Positions 52,591 to 59,936 of a stretch of DNA of 59,936 bases are shown here, in pieces. The DNA comes from a virus. The stretch is taken from IMG/VR virus record IMGVR_UViG_3300042876_000735, positions 1-59,936 of that record. The stretch is one strand, 5' to 3'. Made by a program: the position numbers and the translations under genes. The notes under the pieces were generated by a model. That model searched no databases. It was not told the origin of the DNA and worked only from the letters and a program-made list of their open reading frames with translations. Each line of letters starts with the position of its first letter. The first letter of the stretch is position 1.

Positions 52591-52703
52591 AATTTCTTAT
52601 GTTGCGAAGATATGGTGCAATAAAACTATAGTGATGGCAAATAAAAATTTCATAAAAAATATGAGATGCCCCAAGGCTAAAATGATATTGCAACATAAGA
52701 AAT
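52591..52703. repeat. 15-bp perfect inverted repeats 83 bp apart
   Basis: AATTTCTTATGTTGC at 52591-52605 recurs as its exact reverse complement at 52689-52703. No gene lies between them. The arms could be ends of a miniature element, a recombinase site for the phage resolvase, or operators of the minus gene at 52249. The flanking gap to 52868 holds a run of nine G (near 52754) and the promoter of the next gene. Confidence 0.5.
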
Positions 52704-52842
52704 TAGTGGGACATCCCAATCATAAGATAACACACCCGAATAGCAGTTGTGAAGGGGGGGGGTAAGCTTGCTCAAACCGCCTTTAACTGTCCTATGAGCA
52801 CCTCTAAAACAAATAGCTTTGGGTTTCACATTTCGTTGTTTA

Positions 52843-52848
52843 TAATTA
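52843..52848 (+). promoter_or_regulatory. Late-type promoter before the Panacea-like gene
   Basis: TTGTTTATAATTAATAAAA is followed by AACAATAAAAC. A TTGGGT hexamer lies 16 bases upstream of TATAAT as a possible -35. Confidence 0.6.
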
Positions 52849-52868
52849 ATAAAAAACAATAAAACATA

Positions 52869-53333
52869 GTGCTTAATCCTTATTTCATTTTAAATTTATT
52901 TCTCGCTCGTTCTCATCCATATTCTCTGGCGCACATCATGCGCCACATGCTCATCATGGAGTGCCTTCACCGAAAAACCAAAGATGGTCGACCATTATTT
53001 GATGAGAAGTTTGCTTTTACTACCAATGGAGTTGAGTGTGTAAGATTACGTAAATCTTTAAAACGCATTTGCAAAAATGTCTCAACCTTAATCACGCCTG
53101 CGATCATGAATAACTTAGCAGAAGTTTCTGATTATCAACAATATGCACCTTTCGACATCCACTATATTGAAAAATATTTGACATTCTTAGATCATTTCTC
53201 GTTTGTTGATATTTGTATGGTTATCCAAAGATCAGAAACATTCAGACGAAATCACGACCCAGATACTCCATATGTTTTAAAAGCTCATAATTTTTTAGAC
53301 TTAGCAGATGAGCTTGAAAACTCAACGTATTAA
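52869..53333 (+). CDS. Panacea-like (DUF4065) protein
   Basis: 154 residues. A helical start with LAHIMRHMLIMECLHRKT is followed by RPLFDEKFAFTTNGVECVRLRKSLKRI, which resembles the core of Panacea domains (PLF.E...A...GPV...). These act as antitoxins or protein adaptors. The start used is a GTG at 52869 with a poor ribosome site; an internal ATG (52938) is an alternative. It precedes groEL copy 2. The assignment rests on a short pattern. Confidence 0.4.
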   Translation: MLNPYFILNLFLARSHPYSLAHIMRHMLIMECLHRKTKDGRPLFDEKFAFTTNGVECVRLRKSLKRICKNVSTLITPAIMNNLAEVSDYQQYAPFDIHYIEKYLTFLDHFSFVDICMVIQRSETFRRNHDPDTPYVLKAHNFLDLADELENSTY

Positions 53334-53365
53334 AGAAAATTACTTTGCTTTAAAATGCAATGGTT

Positions 53366-53371
53366 TATAAT
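53366..53371 (+). promoter_or_regulatory. Promoter of groEL copy 2
   Basis: GGTTTATAATTAATCACTAAT is preceded by TTGCTT at 15 bases and followed by AAAAACAAAAAAGG. It is the late-type promoter, whereas groES-groEL copy 1 lacks this element. The two chaperonins are thus probably expressed at different times. Confidence 0.6.
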
Positions 53372-53403
53372 TAATCACTAATAAAAACAAAAAAGGATAA
53401 AAA

Positions 53404-55068
53404 ATGACGGCTAAACTCTATCAATTTGGCGAAGAAGCCAAGCAATCAATCTTAGCGGGTGCGGAATTACTCTATAAAAGCGTAGGTTCTACCTTTGGAC
53501 CACGTGGTTCAAACGTTCTCATTCAAAAAGTTACTGGCGAACCAAAAATTACAAAAGACGGTGTGAGTGTTGCACGTGAAAATGATATTAAAGATTACTT
53601 TTTAGATATGGGATTACGCTCGCTTAAAGAAGTCTCAGTTCAGACTGTTGATCGAGTTGGTGATGGTACAACTGGAGCTGTAATTTTTGCGTATCATCTT
53701 TTGAAAAACGGATTTGCATCTAACCTTACCCCCTTACAGATAGACAAACTAGTTGACTACTCAAACTACTGCGTAGACTTACTCAATACATTAAAAATTG
53801 ATATTTCCGAGAAGCATGATTTGTTAGGAGCAGTTGCTAAAACGTCTGCTAACGGTGATGAAGAAGTTGAAGCAATTATTAAGGAGGGGTTAAAGTTCTT
53901 AGGAGCGGATGGTAACTTCTTATTAGAAGAGAGTAAGAATAAAGAGACTCATATTCTTGCAAGTGAGGGCGTTTATCTTCCTGTCGGTTTAACCTCTCCG
54001 TTTTATGCTAACACCCCTGGAAAAGTTGTTTGCGAATTAGAAAATCCAGTAATCATTCTGACTGATCAGAAGATTAATTTCTTTGACGAGATAAAATATC
54101 TCATTAAACATATTCAGAGTGATGCAGAAAAACAACACCGTCCTATCGTCATTATTTGCAATGATATTAGCTTTGAGGCGGAGGCAGGGTTGGTAGCGAA
54201 CATTAAATCCGAAGGCAAGTATTTCAAATTTGCATGTATATCTATGGCGAAAATGTTGCAAGAAGGACACGCTCAAAAAGTAGATTTGTTTGAAGACTTA
54301 CATAAGGTATTTGGAGGTAATTTAATTTCTAAGTCTCAAGGGTTAAACTTAGGAGCGACTTCAGCTAAACTTGCAGCTAAATCAAACAATACAGGTTCAT
54401 GTAAGAAAATTCTAATCACAATGTCTAAGACGATAATCGTTCCTGATGAAGATCGATTAGATCAAATTAGAGCGTATTCAGAAAACATTAAAGATTTAGC
54501 TGAAAAAGCTCAAGACGAAGTAGAGAAAAAATATCATCAACGAAGGCTAGCACGCTTATCTGATGGAGTAGCTGTGATTTCAGTTGGTGGGTATTCCGAT
54601 CAATCAGCTAAAGAAAAGAAAGATCGTGTTGAAGACGCGATTTGTGCTGTTCAGTCAGCCCGTAAGCACGGGGTGTTTCCTGGTGGGTGTTCGGTCTATC
54701 GTTATTTGCTGAAAAAAGTTACTGAGCGGTTTGCGAATGAAGACTGTCAATCCTTAGCGGTGTTCATTGAAGCTTTAAACTCCATGACTGAGAAATTATA
54801 TAAGGGCTTACCTGAGGAAATGATTCCAAACTTCCCAGAATCAGATGATCCATTAAAATGGACAGGGCACAACTTAAAGAAAGTCAAAACTGGGAAAGAA
54901 CCAGTGGTTCGAGTATGGGATGAAGGAGTGATTGAGGCAGCGTTTGTTTCTATTGAGACCATCCGTAATGGAGTGGACGTTGTAAAGCTGTTGCTTAACA
55001 CGGACACAATCATAGTGTATGACATAGAAGAGATGCGGAGGAGTACACCAGGGTACGTGAGCGCATAA
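53404..55068 (+). CDS. Divergent chaperonin GroEL, copy 2
   Basis: 554 residues. ATP-site parts are kept: STFGPRGSNV, KDGVSVAREN, VGDGTT and KDRVEDAICAV. The nucleotide loop GGG reads GGC (PGGCSV), the apical domain is strongly changed, about 50 extra residues lie near 460-500, and there is no Gly/Met tail. It resembles the chaperonins of giant phages more than bacterial GroEL. No second GroES is next to it. It may be specialised for a phage client, or mix with GroEL subunits. Confidence 0.9.
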   Translation: MTAKLYQFGEEAKQSILAGAELLYKSVGSTFGPRGSNVLIQKVTGEPKITKDGVSVARENDIKDYFLDMGLRSLKEVSVQTVDRVGDGTTGAVIFAYHLLKNGFASNLTPLQIDKLVDYSNYCVDLLNTLKIDISEKHDLLGAVAKTSANGDEEVEAIIKEGLKFLGADGNFLLEESKNKETHILASEGVYLPVGLTSPFYANTPGKVVCELENPVIILTDQKINFFDEIKYLIKHIQSDAEKQHRPIVIICNDISFEAEAGLVANIKSEGKYFKFACISMAKMLQEGHAQKVDLFEDLHKVFGGNLISKSQGLNLGATSAKLAAKSNNTGSCKKILITMSKTIIVPDEDRLDQIRAYSENIKDLAEKAQDEVEKKYHQRRLARLSDGVAVISVGGYSDQSAKEKKDRVEDAICAVQSARKHGVFPGGCSVYRYLLKKVTERFANEDCQSLAVFIEALNSMTEKLYKGLPEEMIPNFPESDDPLKWTGHNLKKVKTGKEPVVRVWDEGVIEAAFVSIETIRNGVDVVKLLLNTDTIIVYDIEEMRRSTPGYVSA

Positions 55069-55076
55069 ATAAACAA

Positions 55077-55099
55077 CCCCATCATTGTTGGTGATGGGG
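55077..55099. terminator. Hairpin after groEL copy 2
   Basis: CCCCATCA and TGATGGGG form an 8-bp stem with a 7-base loop. The rightward side lacks a T run. The leftward side is followed by TTGTTTATTT, so it may end transcripts from the left-reading block. Confidence 0.55.
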
Positions 55100-55168
55100 A
55101 GAATAGGAAATTTATGAAATTATAAAAAACTAATTAAGACCATAACTTATGAAAATAATTATTTCAAC

Positions 55169-55528
55169 TTAAATCTCTTCTTCTATGCTAGCTAATAAAT
55201 AGTTTGTCCTGATCCGATTTAGGTTAGCTACCTTTTCTCGATAAGTTAAGGTGAGTTGATGCAACCGAAACAATATCTCATTTTTGCGAGGGGCTTCTTT
55301 TAATCCTAATGTGCTCATCAGTCTTTGTTCACGTCCCACCAAAAATAACTTAGTTTCAAACATTTGAATTTGACCATCTAGATTATCTAAGTATGTATCT
55401 TTCTTACGTATCAATAATGTATTCAGGTCGATCTCATCAAAGGTGGCAGGAGCATCAGGGACAATTGGGGCAGTTGGGTAGGATGCAAATAGGGAGGGTA
55501 TTAAAATAAAAGCTAAGAGTTTGCGCAT
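55169..55528 (-). CDS. Small secreted or periplasmic protein
   Basis: 119 residues. The start at 55528 follows AAGGAAAAG and gives a typical signal peptide (MRKLLAFILIPSLFASYP). The longer frame to 55561 would add 11 polar residues. The mature part is helical and charged (LDGQIQMFETKLFLVGREQ) and could be coiled coil. It may be a periplasmic lysis accessory or exclusion factor. Function unknown. Confidence 0.6.
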   Translation of the reverse strand: MRKLLAFILIPSLFASYPTAPIVPDAPATFDEIDLNTLLIRKKDTYLDNLDGQIQMFETKLFLVGREQRLMSTLGLKEAPRKNEILFRLHQLTLTYREKVANLNRIRTNYLLASIEEEI

Positions 55529-55635
55529 TTCTTTTCCTTTTGTGTTGAAAATAATCTGCATTAGATATTATCATATAACTGTATAAGTGAAAGAATTTGT
55601 GAACTTCTTTTTTATATTTTTTTATATGTCATATT

Positions 55636-55670
55636 AAGAGCCTTGTTTTGGTTTTCAAGGCTCTTTTTTT
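55636..55670 (+). terminator. Strong intrinsic terminator
   Basis: AAGAGCCTTG pairs with CAAGGCTCTT around a 10-base loop and is followed by seven T. It is oriented to the right, so it would stop read-through from the groEL copy 2 side before it enters the minus-strand block ending at 55675. Confidence 0.8.
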
Positions 55671-55674
55671 ATTC

Positions 55675-56058
55675 TCAGAACTCATTTAAAAGAGTATTCA
55701 AACGTAAGATATAACTACTATATTTCTCTAGTTGTTTTTGGGTATGGGAGGTTCTGTAACCATTCTTCAAGCTAATGGTTTTACTGCTGTACGTTTCTGC
55801 GCGAGGTGTAATATCAATGATAGTATCACGCATTGAAGTTACCTCCTTTAAGTACTTCTTAAGTAGTAAACTTTTTTGCATAGAAATCTCAATAGAGTTT
55901 GAAGTATTTATTAGCGCAGCAATGAGTTGGTTAAGGGCATCAACAGCTTTACAAATATCACTTTTGACGCCCGAAATAACACTCTCTTTATCTGGTGAAT
56001 AGTGGCATTCTCTCATTCTTTCAATTGAGTCAATTGCTTTCCAAATTTGTTCGTTCAT
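55675..56058 (-). CDS. Small helical protein
   Basis: 127 residues, helical and charged, with a KVxxVxDALNQL-like coiled region. It resembles the general style of the minus-strand block proteins (helices, Ile/Leu/Thr-rich). Its start overlaps the resolvase 3' end by 29 bases. Function unknown. Confidence 0.6.
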   Translation of the reverse strand: MNEQIWKAIDSIERMRECHYSPDKESVISGVKSDICKAVDALNQLIAALINTSNSIEISMQKSLLLKKYLKEVTSMRDTIIDITPRAETYSSKTISLKNGYRTSHTQKQLEKYSSYILRLNTLLNEF

Positions 56059-56623
56059 TATTATTCTTTCTTAAGTATTTTAAAATTGTTGATCGACTTA
56101 CTTTGTAATATCTAGCAATATAAGATACATTGCCAAACTCTTCATACATTTTTTGTATATCTTGTGCAATTTGAGGTGAGAACTTAGGTTTGCGTCCTTT
56201 GTATGCTCCCCTCAGTTTAGCTTTAGCAATCCCTTCATCACGTTGACGAGCAGCTAAGCTTCTAAAGAACTGTGCAACCACTCCAAAGATTTGAACAACA
56301 AGATCATTAAATGGATCTTCTTTACCTGTAATCGTTAGCTTCTCCATTCTGAAGTGGATTGTCACACTTTTTTGACGCAGCGTTTTAATGATTTGCAAGA
56401 GATCTTCAATACTACGAGCAAGACGATCTATGGAGTCGACAAACAACTCATCACCTGGACGCAGGATATAGGTGATGAGGTTCTGAAGCACTGGACGGTC
56501 AGACATATTTGCACCAGACATTTTCTCTTCAAAGATGTGGTCTAGTTCAAGACCGTCTAATTGTCGGGATGTGTTTTGTTCAAGCGTAGATACACGGATG
56601 TATCCGATTTTTTTAGGTTTCAT
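56030..56623 (-). CDS. Serine resolvase (active type)
   Basis: 197 residues. The N-terminal catalytic domain has IGYIRVST (catalytic Ser), ELFVDSIDRLARS (active-site Arg residues) and the long helix with RSLAARQRDEGIAKAK. GAYKGRKPK and a C-terminal HTH (YKVSRSTILKYLRK) follow. It resembles Tn3/plasmid resolvases of about 190 residues. It probably resolves genome dimers in the plasmid state. AGGAAA precedes the start. A dead relative is at 10981. Confidence 0.93.
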   Translation of the reverse strand: MKPKKIGYIRVSTLEQNTSRQLDGLELDHIFEEKMSGANMSDRPVLQNLITYILRPGDELFVDSIDRLARSIEDLLQIIKTLRQKSVTIHFRMEKLTITGKEDPFNDLVVQIFGVVAQFFRSLAARQRDEGIAKAKLRGAYKGRKPKFSPQIAQDIQKMYEEFGNVSYIARYYKVSRSTILKYLRKNNNERTNLESN

Positions 56624-56706
56624 AATTTCATTTCCTGTTAGTTAGTTTTGCACAACTAAAGCAAAGTGCGTTTTACTTTAGTCGTGCGTAAAGTTAAATT
56701 AGTTTT

Positions 56707-57114
56707 TTATTGGTCGTTGTTATCTAAAAACTTCATCAATTCTTGTAGATTATTCAGAGTAGTATTTAATTGCTGACTATATCGTATAACCCTGGCGTCT
56801 AGATAGTTCAGTTCATAAGCTCCCACCAATGTTAAAAAAACATTCTCCATTTGCTCCCGAGCTAAATTGATTGCGTTCACTATCATTTGAATGGTTTTCT
56901 GCCGTAATTTAAAAGAAACATTCATCTCTTTCATTGGTTCCATTTTTAAGACTAACTGTGGAAAATCTTTCAGTTTTGGGATTGTGATCTCCTTTAGATA
57001 GTCTTCATCGTACCCGGAGGATTGCCAATCTTTTATTAAGTTCGATAGTATGTGACCTTTCTTAAAAAGATCTTCAGCTAGGAGCTTGAATTTATCTCTT
57101 GTTAAATTAGTCAT
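56707..57114 (-). CDS. Small helical protein
   Basis: 135 residues, helical, with a heptad-like central region (SFKLRQKTIQMIVNAINLAREQMENVFL). It overlaps the gene at 57107 by 8 bases and reads left in the same block. No family recognised. It could interact with the other small helical proteins of this block. Confidence 0.65.
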   Translation of the reverse strand: MTNLTRDKFKLLAEDLFKKGHILSNLIKDWQSSGYDEDYLKEITIPKLKDFPQLVLKMEPMKEMNVSFKLRQKTIQMIVNAINLAREQMENVFLTLVGAYELNYLDARVIRYSQQLNTTLNNLQELMKFLDNNDQ

Positions 57115-57415
57115 GATTTGTTTCCTTTTCCTCTGGTGTATGCGTTAGCAAAATCATCAACATATCGTATTCACCAATGCATTTAGTAGCCCACGAAACT
57201 CTGCCAATAGTTTCTTCTTGTTTTGTGAATTCCAAAACGTCCATGATAAAGATAGTTATGCATCCCAAAAACACTGGAGGTAGATCAGCTTTTAAATGTT
57301 CTAGTTTCTCTATCATTTGGTGTAGTTCGCTTAGAGCTTCACTTGAACCATTCCCTATCAACCTCACAGTTTTCATCAGTAAGTGCGTTAATTCATCTTT
57401 AGTTGATTTCTTCAT
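57107..57415 (-). CDS. Small helical protein, family C, copy 1
   Basis: 102 residues. It shares DELTHLLMKT, then LIGNGS, a KLEHLKADLPPVF block, an ITIF segment and a KCIGEYDMLMILLTH block with the N-terminal part of the 57541 gene. It is rich in Leu, Thr and Ile. AAGGAAGT precedes the start, as for its neighbours. Function unknown. Confidence 0.7.
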   Translation of the reverse strand: MKKSTKDELTHLLMKTVRLIGNGSSEALSELHQMIEKLEHLKADLPPVFLGCITIFIMDVLEFTKQEETIGRVSWATKCIGEYDMLMILLTHTPEEKETNHD

Positions 57416-57540
57416 AATGTTACTTCCTTTTTATTTTCATTTAAATCAACGCATACAGCGTTTTGGTCTTCTTACCACACACACCTACCTAAAAAGTGTT
57501 TAGATAGGGTGTACAGTAATAAAAATAGTGTTAAAATCGA

Positions 57541-58401
57541 TTATAGTTCTTCGATTAGTTTCGTCTTTAGCCTGTCAGTCATTTCAGGTGACAAACCTAC
57601 GATCTCAATCCTATCTAACTCAGGAGTAGATTCAGATGGTTCTTCTTCTGGTTCTTCCCATTTGAAATGATACCCTCCCTTCTGCTGCTTCATCATACTT
57701 TCTGCAAGGTGTAATGCTTGGAGTTGTTGGATACGAGATTCAAGTATGCTTTCTTTCAAGTCTTCAAGCTCGTATTCTTCATGCTCATCAAACCCAAGTG
57801 GGAAAGAGGTAATTTCTTGTAGAGCATAGCCCAACTCATCTACCCACTGTTGAGGGTTAACGATCTGTTCCAAGTCCATTGAGATAAAGCTAACTAATCC
57901 TTGTGGGATTCCAATCAACTCAGATCTGTCGGGTGTGTTTACCTCAACCCAATCAACCGTAGAGAAAATAGTTGTGTCATCTCCCTCTTTGTAGTTTTGA
58001 ATGTAATTCTCGAGCGTATCAATATACCGCTGAAGCGTATGCCCTAGCTGTGCTACGTTTTGCTCGAATCGTTTAATGTATGTACTTTTCATAGTTTTAC
58101 TTCCTTTTCCTTCATTTATTTGATTATGCTTTAAGAGAACAGTTAGAACATTGAATTCTCCTAAACATCTTGATGCAGATACCAGCTGTGTGTTCTTATC
58201 TGTTTCAGCACTGAACGCCTTAACATGTTTATTGAACATAGTTATGGCTTCCGCAAACAGTGGAGGCAGATCAGCTTTCAAGTTTTCTAGCTTCTCTAGC
58301 TGGTTCTCTATTTCTTTCTTTGCTTTACATGACCCTACAGCGATTAACTTCGCAGTTTTAACCAGTAAGTGGGTTAATTCATTTCTAGTTGTGTTATTCA
58401 T
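57541..58401 (-). CDS. Family C protein fused to a C-terminal domain, with a likely internal start
   Basis: 286 residues. Residues 1-98 are a paralogue of the 57107 protein (NELTHLLVKT, NLKADLPPLF, CLGEFNVLTVLLKH). The rest (about 104-286) is a separate acidic domain beginning MKSTYIKRFEQN. Just before it the DNA reads AAGGAAAAGGAAGT, a strong ribosome site of the kind that starts other genes of this block, and an ATG follows at 58092. The frame has lost the stop that would separate two genes. Both the full protein and a 183-residue C-terminal product may be made. Confidence 0.65.
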   Translation of the reverse strand: MNNTTRNELTHLLVKTAKLIAVGSCKAKKEIENQLEKLENLKADLPPLFAEAITMFNKHVKAFSAETDKNTQLVSASRCLGEFNVLTVLLKHNQINEGKGSKTMKSTYIKRFEQNVAQLGHTLQRYIDTLENYIQNYKEGDDTTIFSTVDWVEVNTPDRSELIGIPQGLVSFISMDLEQIVNPQQWVDELGYALQEITSFPLGFDEHEEYELEDLKESILESRIQQLQALHLAESMMKQQKGGYHFKWEEPEEEPSESTPELDRIEIVGLSPEMTDRLKTKLIEEL

Positions 58402-58403
58402 AA

Positions 58404-58736
58404 TTACTTTCCTTCCATTAGTGTTGCGAACATAGAGTACTGACCTCTAAACTCAAGTGTGTATTCCCATAATGTGGCAGCCTTAGGCTTGAAGTTCATC
58501 CTGCTACAAACTTGATACGTGTTCTCAAAGTCCCGAATCATCCTTAACATAACCATGTATAGTGGGGTGAACTCATCGCTCGGGTTTCTTTCAATCCACT
58601 CTCTCATTCTTTCGCTAGCATCCCATACATTACCCCATCTGATACTGCTAAACCTCTTCTCTTGAGTGAACCACACTGTAGCTCCTACAAACTCATCACA
58701 CACGGTTAGGACTTTTTTCATCTCTGCTTTTTTCAT
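58404..58736 (-). CDS. Hypothetical small protein
   Basis: 110 residues. ATG 58736 is placed relative to GGAAGGGA as in the neighbouring genes; 58742 is an alternative. It is rich in aromatic and charged residues (FVGATVWFTQEKRFSSIRWGN). It overlaps nothing and lies 3 bases before the 57541 gene start. Not recognised. Confidence 0.65.
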   Translation of the reverse strand: MKKAEMKKVLTVCDEFVGATVWFTQEKRFSSIRWGNVWDASERMREWIERNPSDEFTPLYMVMLRMIRDFENTYQVCSRMNFKPKAATLWEYTLEFRGQYSMFATLMEGK

Positions 58737-58750
58737 AATCATGTCCCTTC

Positions 58751-59140
58751 CTACGCTGCTCTTTTGGCTAAACGACAAAACATACTCTCAAGCTCATCAC
58801 TCAAGTTACTTAGAACTCTAAACAAGTCCTTCAAGCGTCCTATCATAGACAAAGGTTGCATTCTGTAATATTCAACCACACTCATCACACCTCTGTACTT
58901 AGCTGCTAAGTTCAAAAGAACTGTCTCGCTTTCATATTGATGGATTAACATAGTGATAGTTCTAAACGCTCTTGCGTTGCATACGTACATGTCATCAATG
59001 TAAAGCTCACACTTATCAGTATTGCCTCGCTCAAGTTCCTTTCGGTTTAACTCTAAACGTTTGATTACTTCAAAGACTGAACTACGCACACACGCATATT
59101 CTATTCGTAGATTGTTTAATTGTTTTAGATTTGTATTCAT
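58751..59140 (-). CDS. Small helical protein
   Basis: 129 residues, helical. It is the first gene of the left-reading block and should be expressed early from the junction region. AGAAGGAAGTAAATT precedes the ATG. Several Cys are seen (CELYIDDMYVCN). No family recognised. Anti-defence or host-takeover function is possible by position only. Confidence 0.65.
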   Translation of the reverse strand: MNTNLKQLNNLRIEYACVRSSVFEVIKRLELNRKELERGNTDKCELYIDDMYVCNARAFRTITMLIHQYESETVLLNLAAKYRGVMSVVEYYRMQPLSMIGRLKDLFRVLSNLSDELESMFCRLAKRAA

Positions 59141-59809
59141 AATTTACTTCCTTCTATTTGTACAACTTCAGCCTAACAAGGATTTAAACCCATTACAAAT
59201 AAAATTATCTTTATACACTCCACGCAAACACTCATCTTTTCAACACACTGATATAAAAAGATTATAAAGACTTACAGACAACACAACACACACAAACCAT
59301 ATAAACAATCACGACAGCTATACACACCATCCACAGACAGAGCACCTACATTCAAACTACATAACACTCACACAACAGAACAGACAGACGACTGATACAC
59401 ACACGACAGTACAGACGATACATAACAGACTGAAAACTTGAACAGACAGAGTTTACAGACGATAGGTGAAAACGAGAAGGGTAGATGGAAATGTGAAGGA
59501 ATATGGAGAGATGTGACAATGAAAACGAGAGAGAACAAGAAAATCATTATTTCTATATATACATGTAAGCTTAGACGACTCCTTGCACCTCTGTGTTGCA
59601 ATACCTTTCTCATTTCTCACCAGCTTAGCTCTGCATAGCTATGTCTCTTAGGGTATACCTTAACTAATCACTACTGATCTCAGTGTTTAACTGTACAGTT
59701 AGAGTTGGTTTGTTAATTAATATACACATGTCAGTTGGGTTCTTAGATCCTATGTTACAGTTATCATTGTGTTAGTTTCTTTTGCTAAGCCTAACCATAA
59801 CGCCAACAA
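59141..59809. promoter_or_regulatory. Divergent control region of the circle junction
   Basis: No convincing gene; frames here are short and low in complexity. From 59270 to 59460 the strand is rich in short ACAGAC/ACACAC units. Across the junction (118-165) the complementary kind, CTGTCTGT, occurs. The region holds palindromes and the G-run hairpin. It separates leftward and rightward small-gene blocks, so it should contain early promoters in both directions. It may also hold a packaging or origin site. Confidence 0.4.
59688..59701. promoter_or_regulatory. 14-bp perfect palindrome (possible operator)
   Basis: TAACTGTACAGTTA is a perfect inverted repeat in the divergent region, the size of a repressor dimer site. 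No repressor gene is assigned. Confidence 0.4.
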
Positions 59810-59936
59810 GGGGGTGGGGGTGGTAACCCCTGAGACCCCCCTTCTTGTGCTAGCACATATGTCGCCCACCTCTGCTGTTGTTTCACCCCTATTTTCCCAA
59901 AATTTATGTAATCCCCCTTTTCTGTCATGTCGTCTG
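59810..59936. repeat. Terminal direct repeat, right copy
   Basis: Exact copy of bases 1-127. One of the two copies should be removed when the genome is circularised. Confidence 0.95.

Noticed and set aside
52677-52859. 60-codon leftward frame
   Set aside because: It runs through the inverted repeat arm, a nine-G run and the promoter of the next gene, with no ribosome site.
1-59936. Insertion sequences or transposases
   Set aside because: No transposase-like protein was seen. The only recombinases are the resolvase and its inactive relative.

Overview
This window is a complete circular, AT-rich, tailed-phage genome. The first 127 bases are repeated exactly as the last 127 (1-127 and 59810-59936), so the circle is about 59.81 kb. 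The virion genes point to a short-tailed (podovirus-type) phage: large terminase, a long portal protein, a capsid protein, a possible scaffold, adaptor and nozzle-like proteins, a run of large internal virion proteins, fibre or spike genes with an S74-type chaperone tail, and a GH108 endolysin. The host cannot be read from the sequence. A Gram-negative (proteobacterial) host is my inference from the GH108 lysozyme, the Neisseria-like type II-C Cas9 and the perfect DnaA boxes. I see no DNA polymerase, primase, helicase, integrase or partition genes. I do see a probable Rep protein with a predicted antisense copy-control RNA over its start site, paired DnaA boxes and a serine resolvase. This suggests plasmid-like replication by host enzymes (a phage-plasmid).

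Layout. Positions 205-4655 hold small genes in paralogous families plus SSB. 4673-6612 is a groES-groEL operon. 6679-8351 holds small membrane and unknown proteins. 8354-10759 is a 2.4 kb degenerate CRISPR-like array that also contains two DnaA boxes. 10981-13772 is the replication region. 13732-18738 (minus strand) holds terL and cas9. 18767-18900 holds the cas9 promoter and a divergent tracrRNA-like gene. 18967-33915 and 36172-52156 are mostly structural genes, with ERF annealing protein, a VRR-NUC nuclease, the portal gene (minus) and two GroES-like genes interspersed. 52869-55068 holds a Panacea-like protein and a second, divergent groEL. 55169-59140 is a minus-strand block of small helical proteins and the resolvase. 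59141 across the circle junction to 204 is a divergent control region.

The central finding is a phage-encoded, apparently catalytically dead type II-C CRISPR system. The 1049-residue Cas9 aligns with Neisseria-type Cas9 from end to end. All four RuvC catalytic residues are replaced (D to N6, E to T491, H to K711, D to E714), and in HNH the Asp and Asn are lost while His571 remains. Divergent from it is a tracrRNA-like transcript whose anti-repeat starts where a predicted promoter would start it. It pairs with the 36-nt array repeat through a 7-bp lower stem, a bulge and a 10-bp upper stem. The array has 19 full 36-nt repeats and many shortened ones. Twelve of the full repeats follow exactly 30 nt of spacer, and some spacers are only 13-17 nt. 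There is no cas1, cas2 or csn2. One 13-nt spacer, with the first four repeat bases, matches cas9 itself over 17 nt, in the orientation in which a bound dead Cas9 would block cas9 transcription. I infer a CRISPR-interference regulator rather than a DNA-cutting defence. Next to it lies a second DNA-recognition enzyme that has lost its catalytic residues, a serine-recombinase-like protein.
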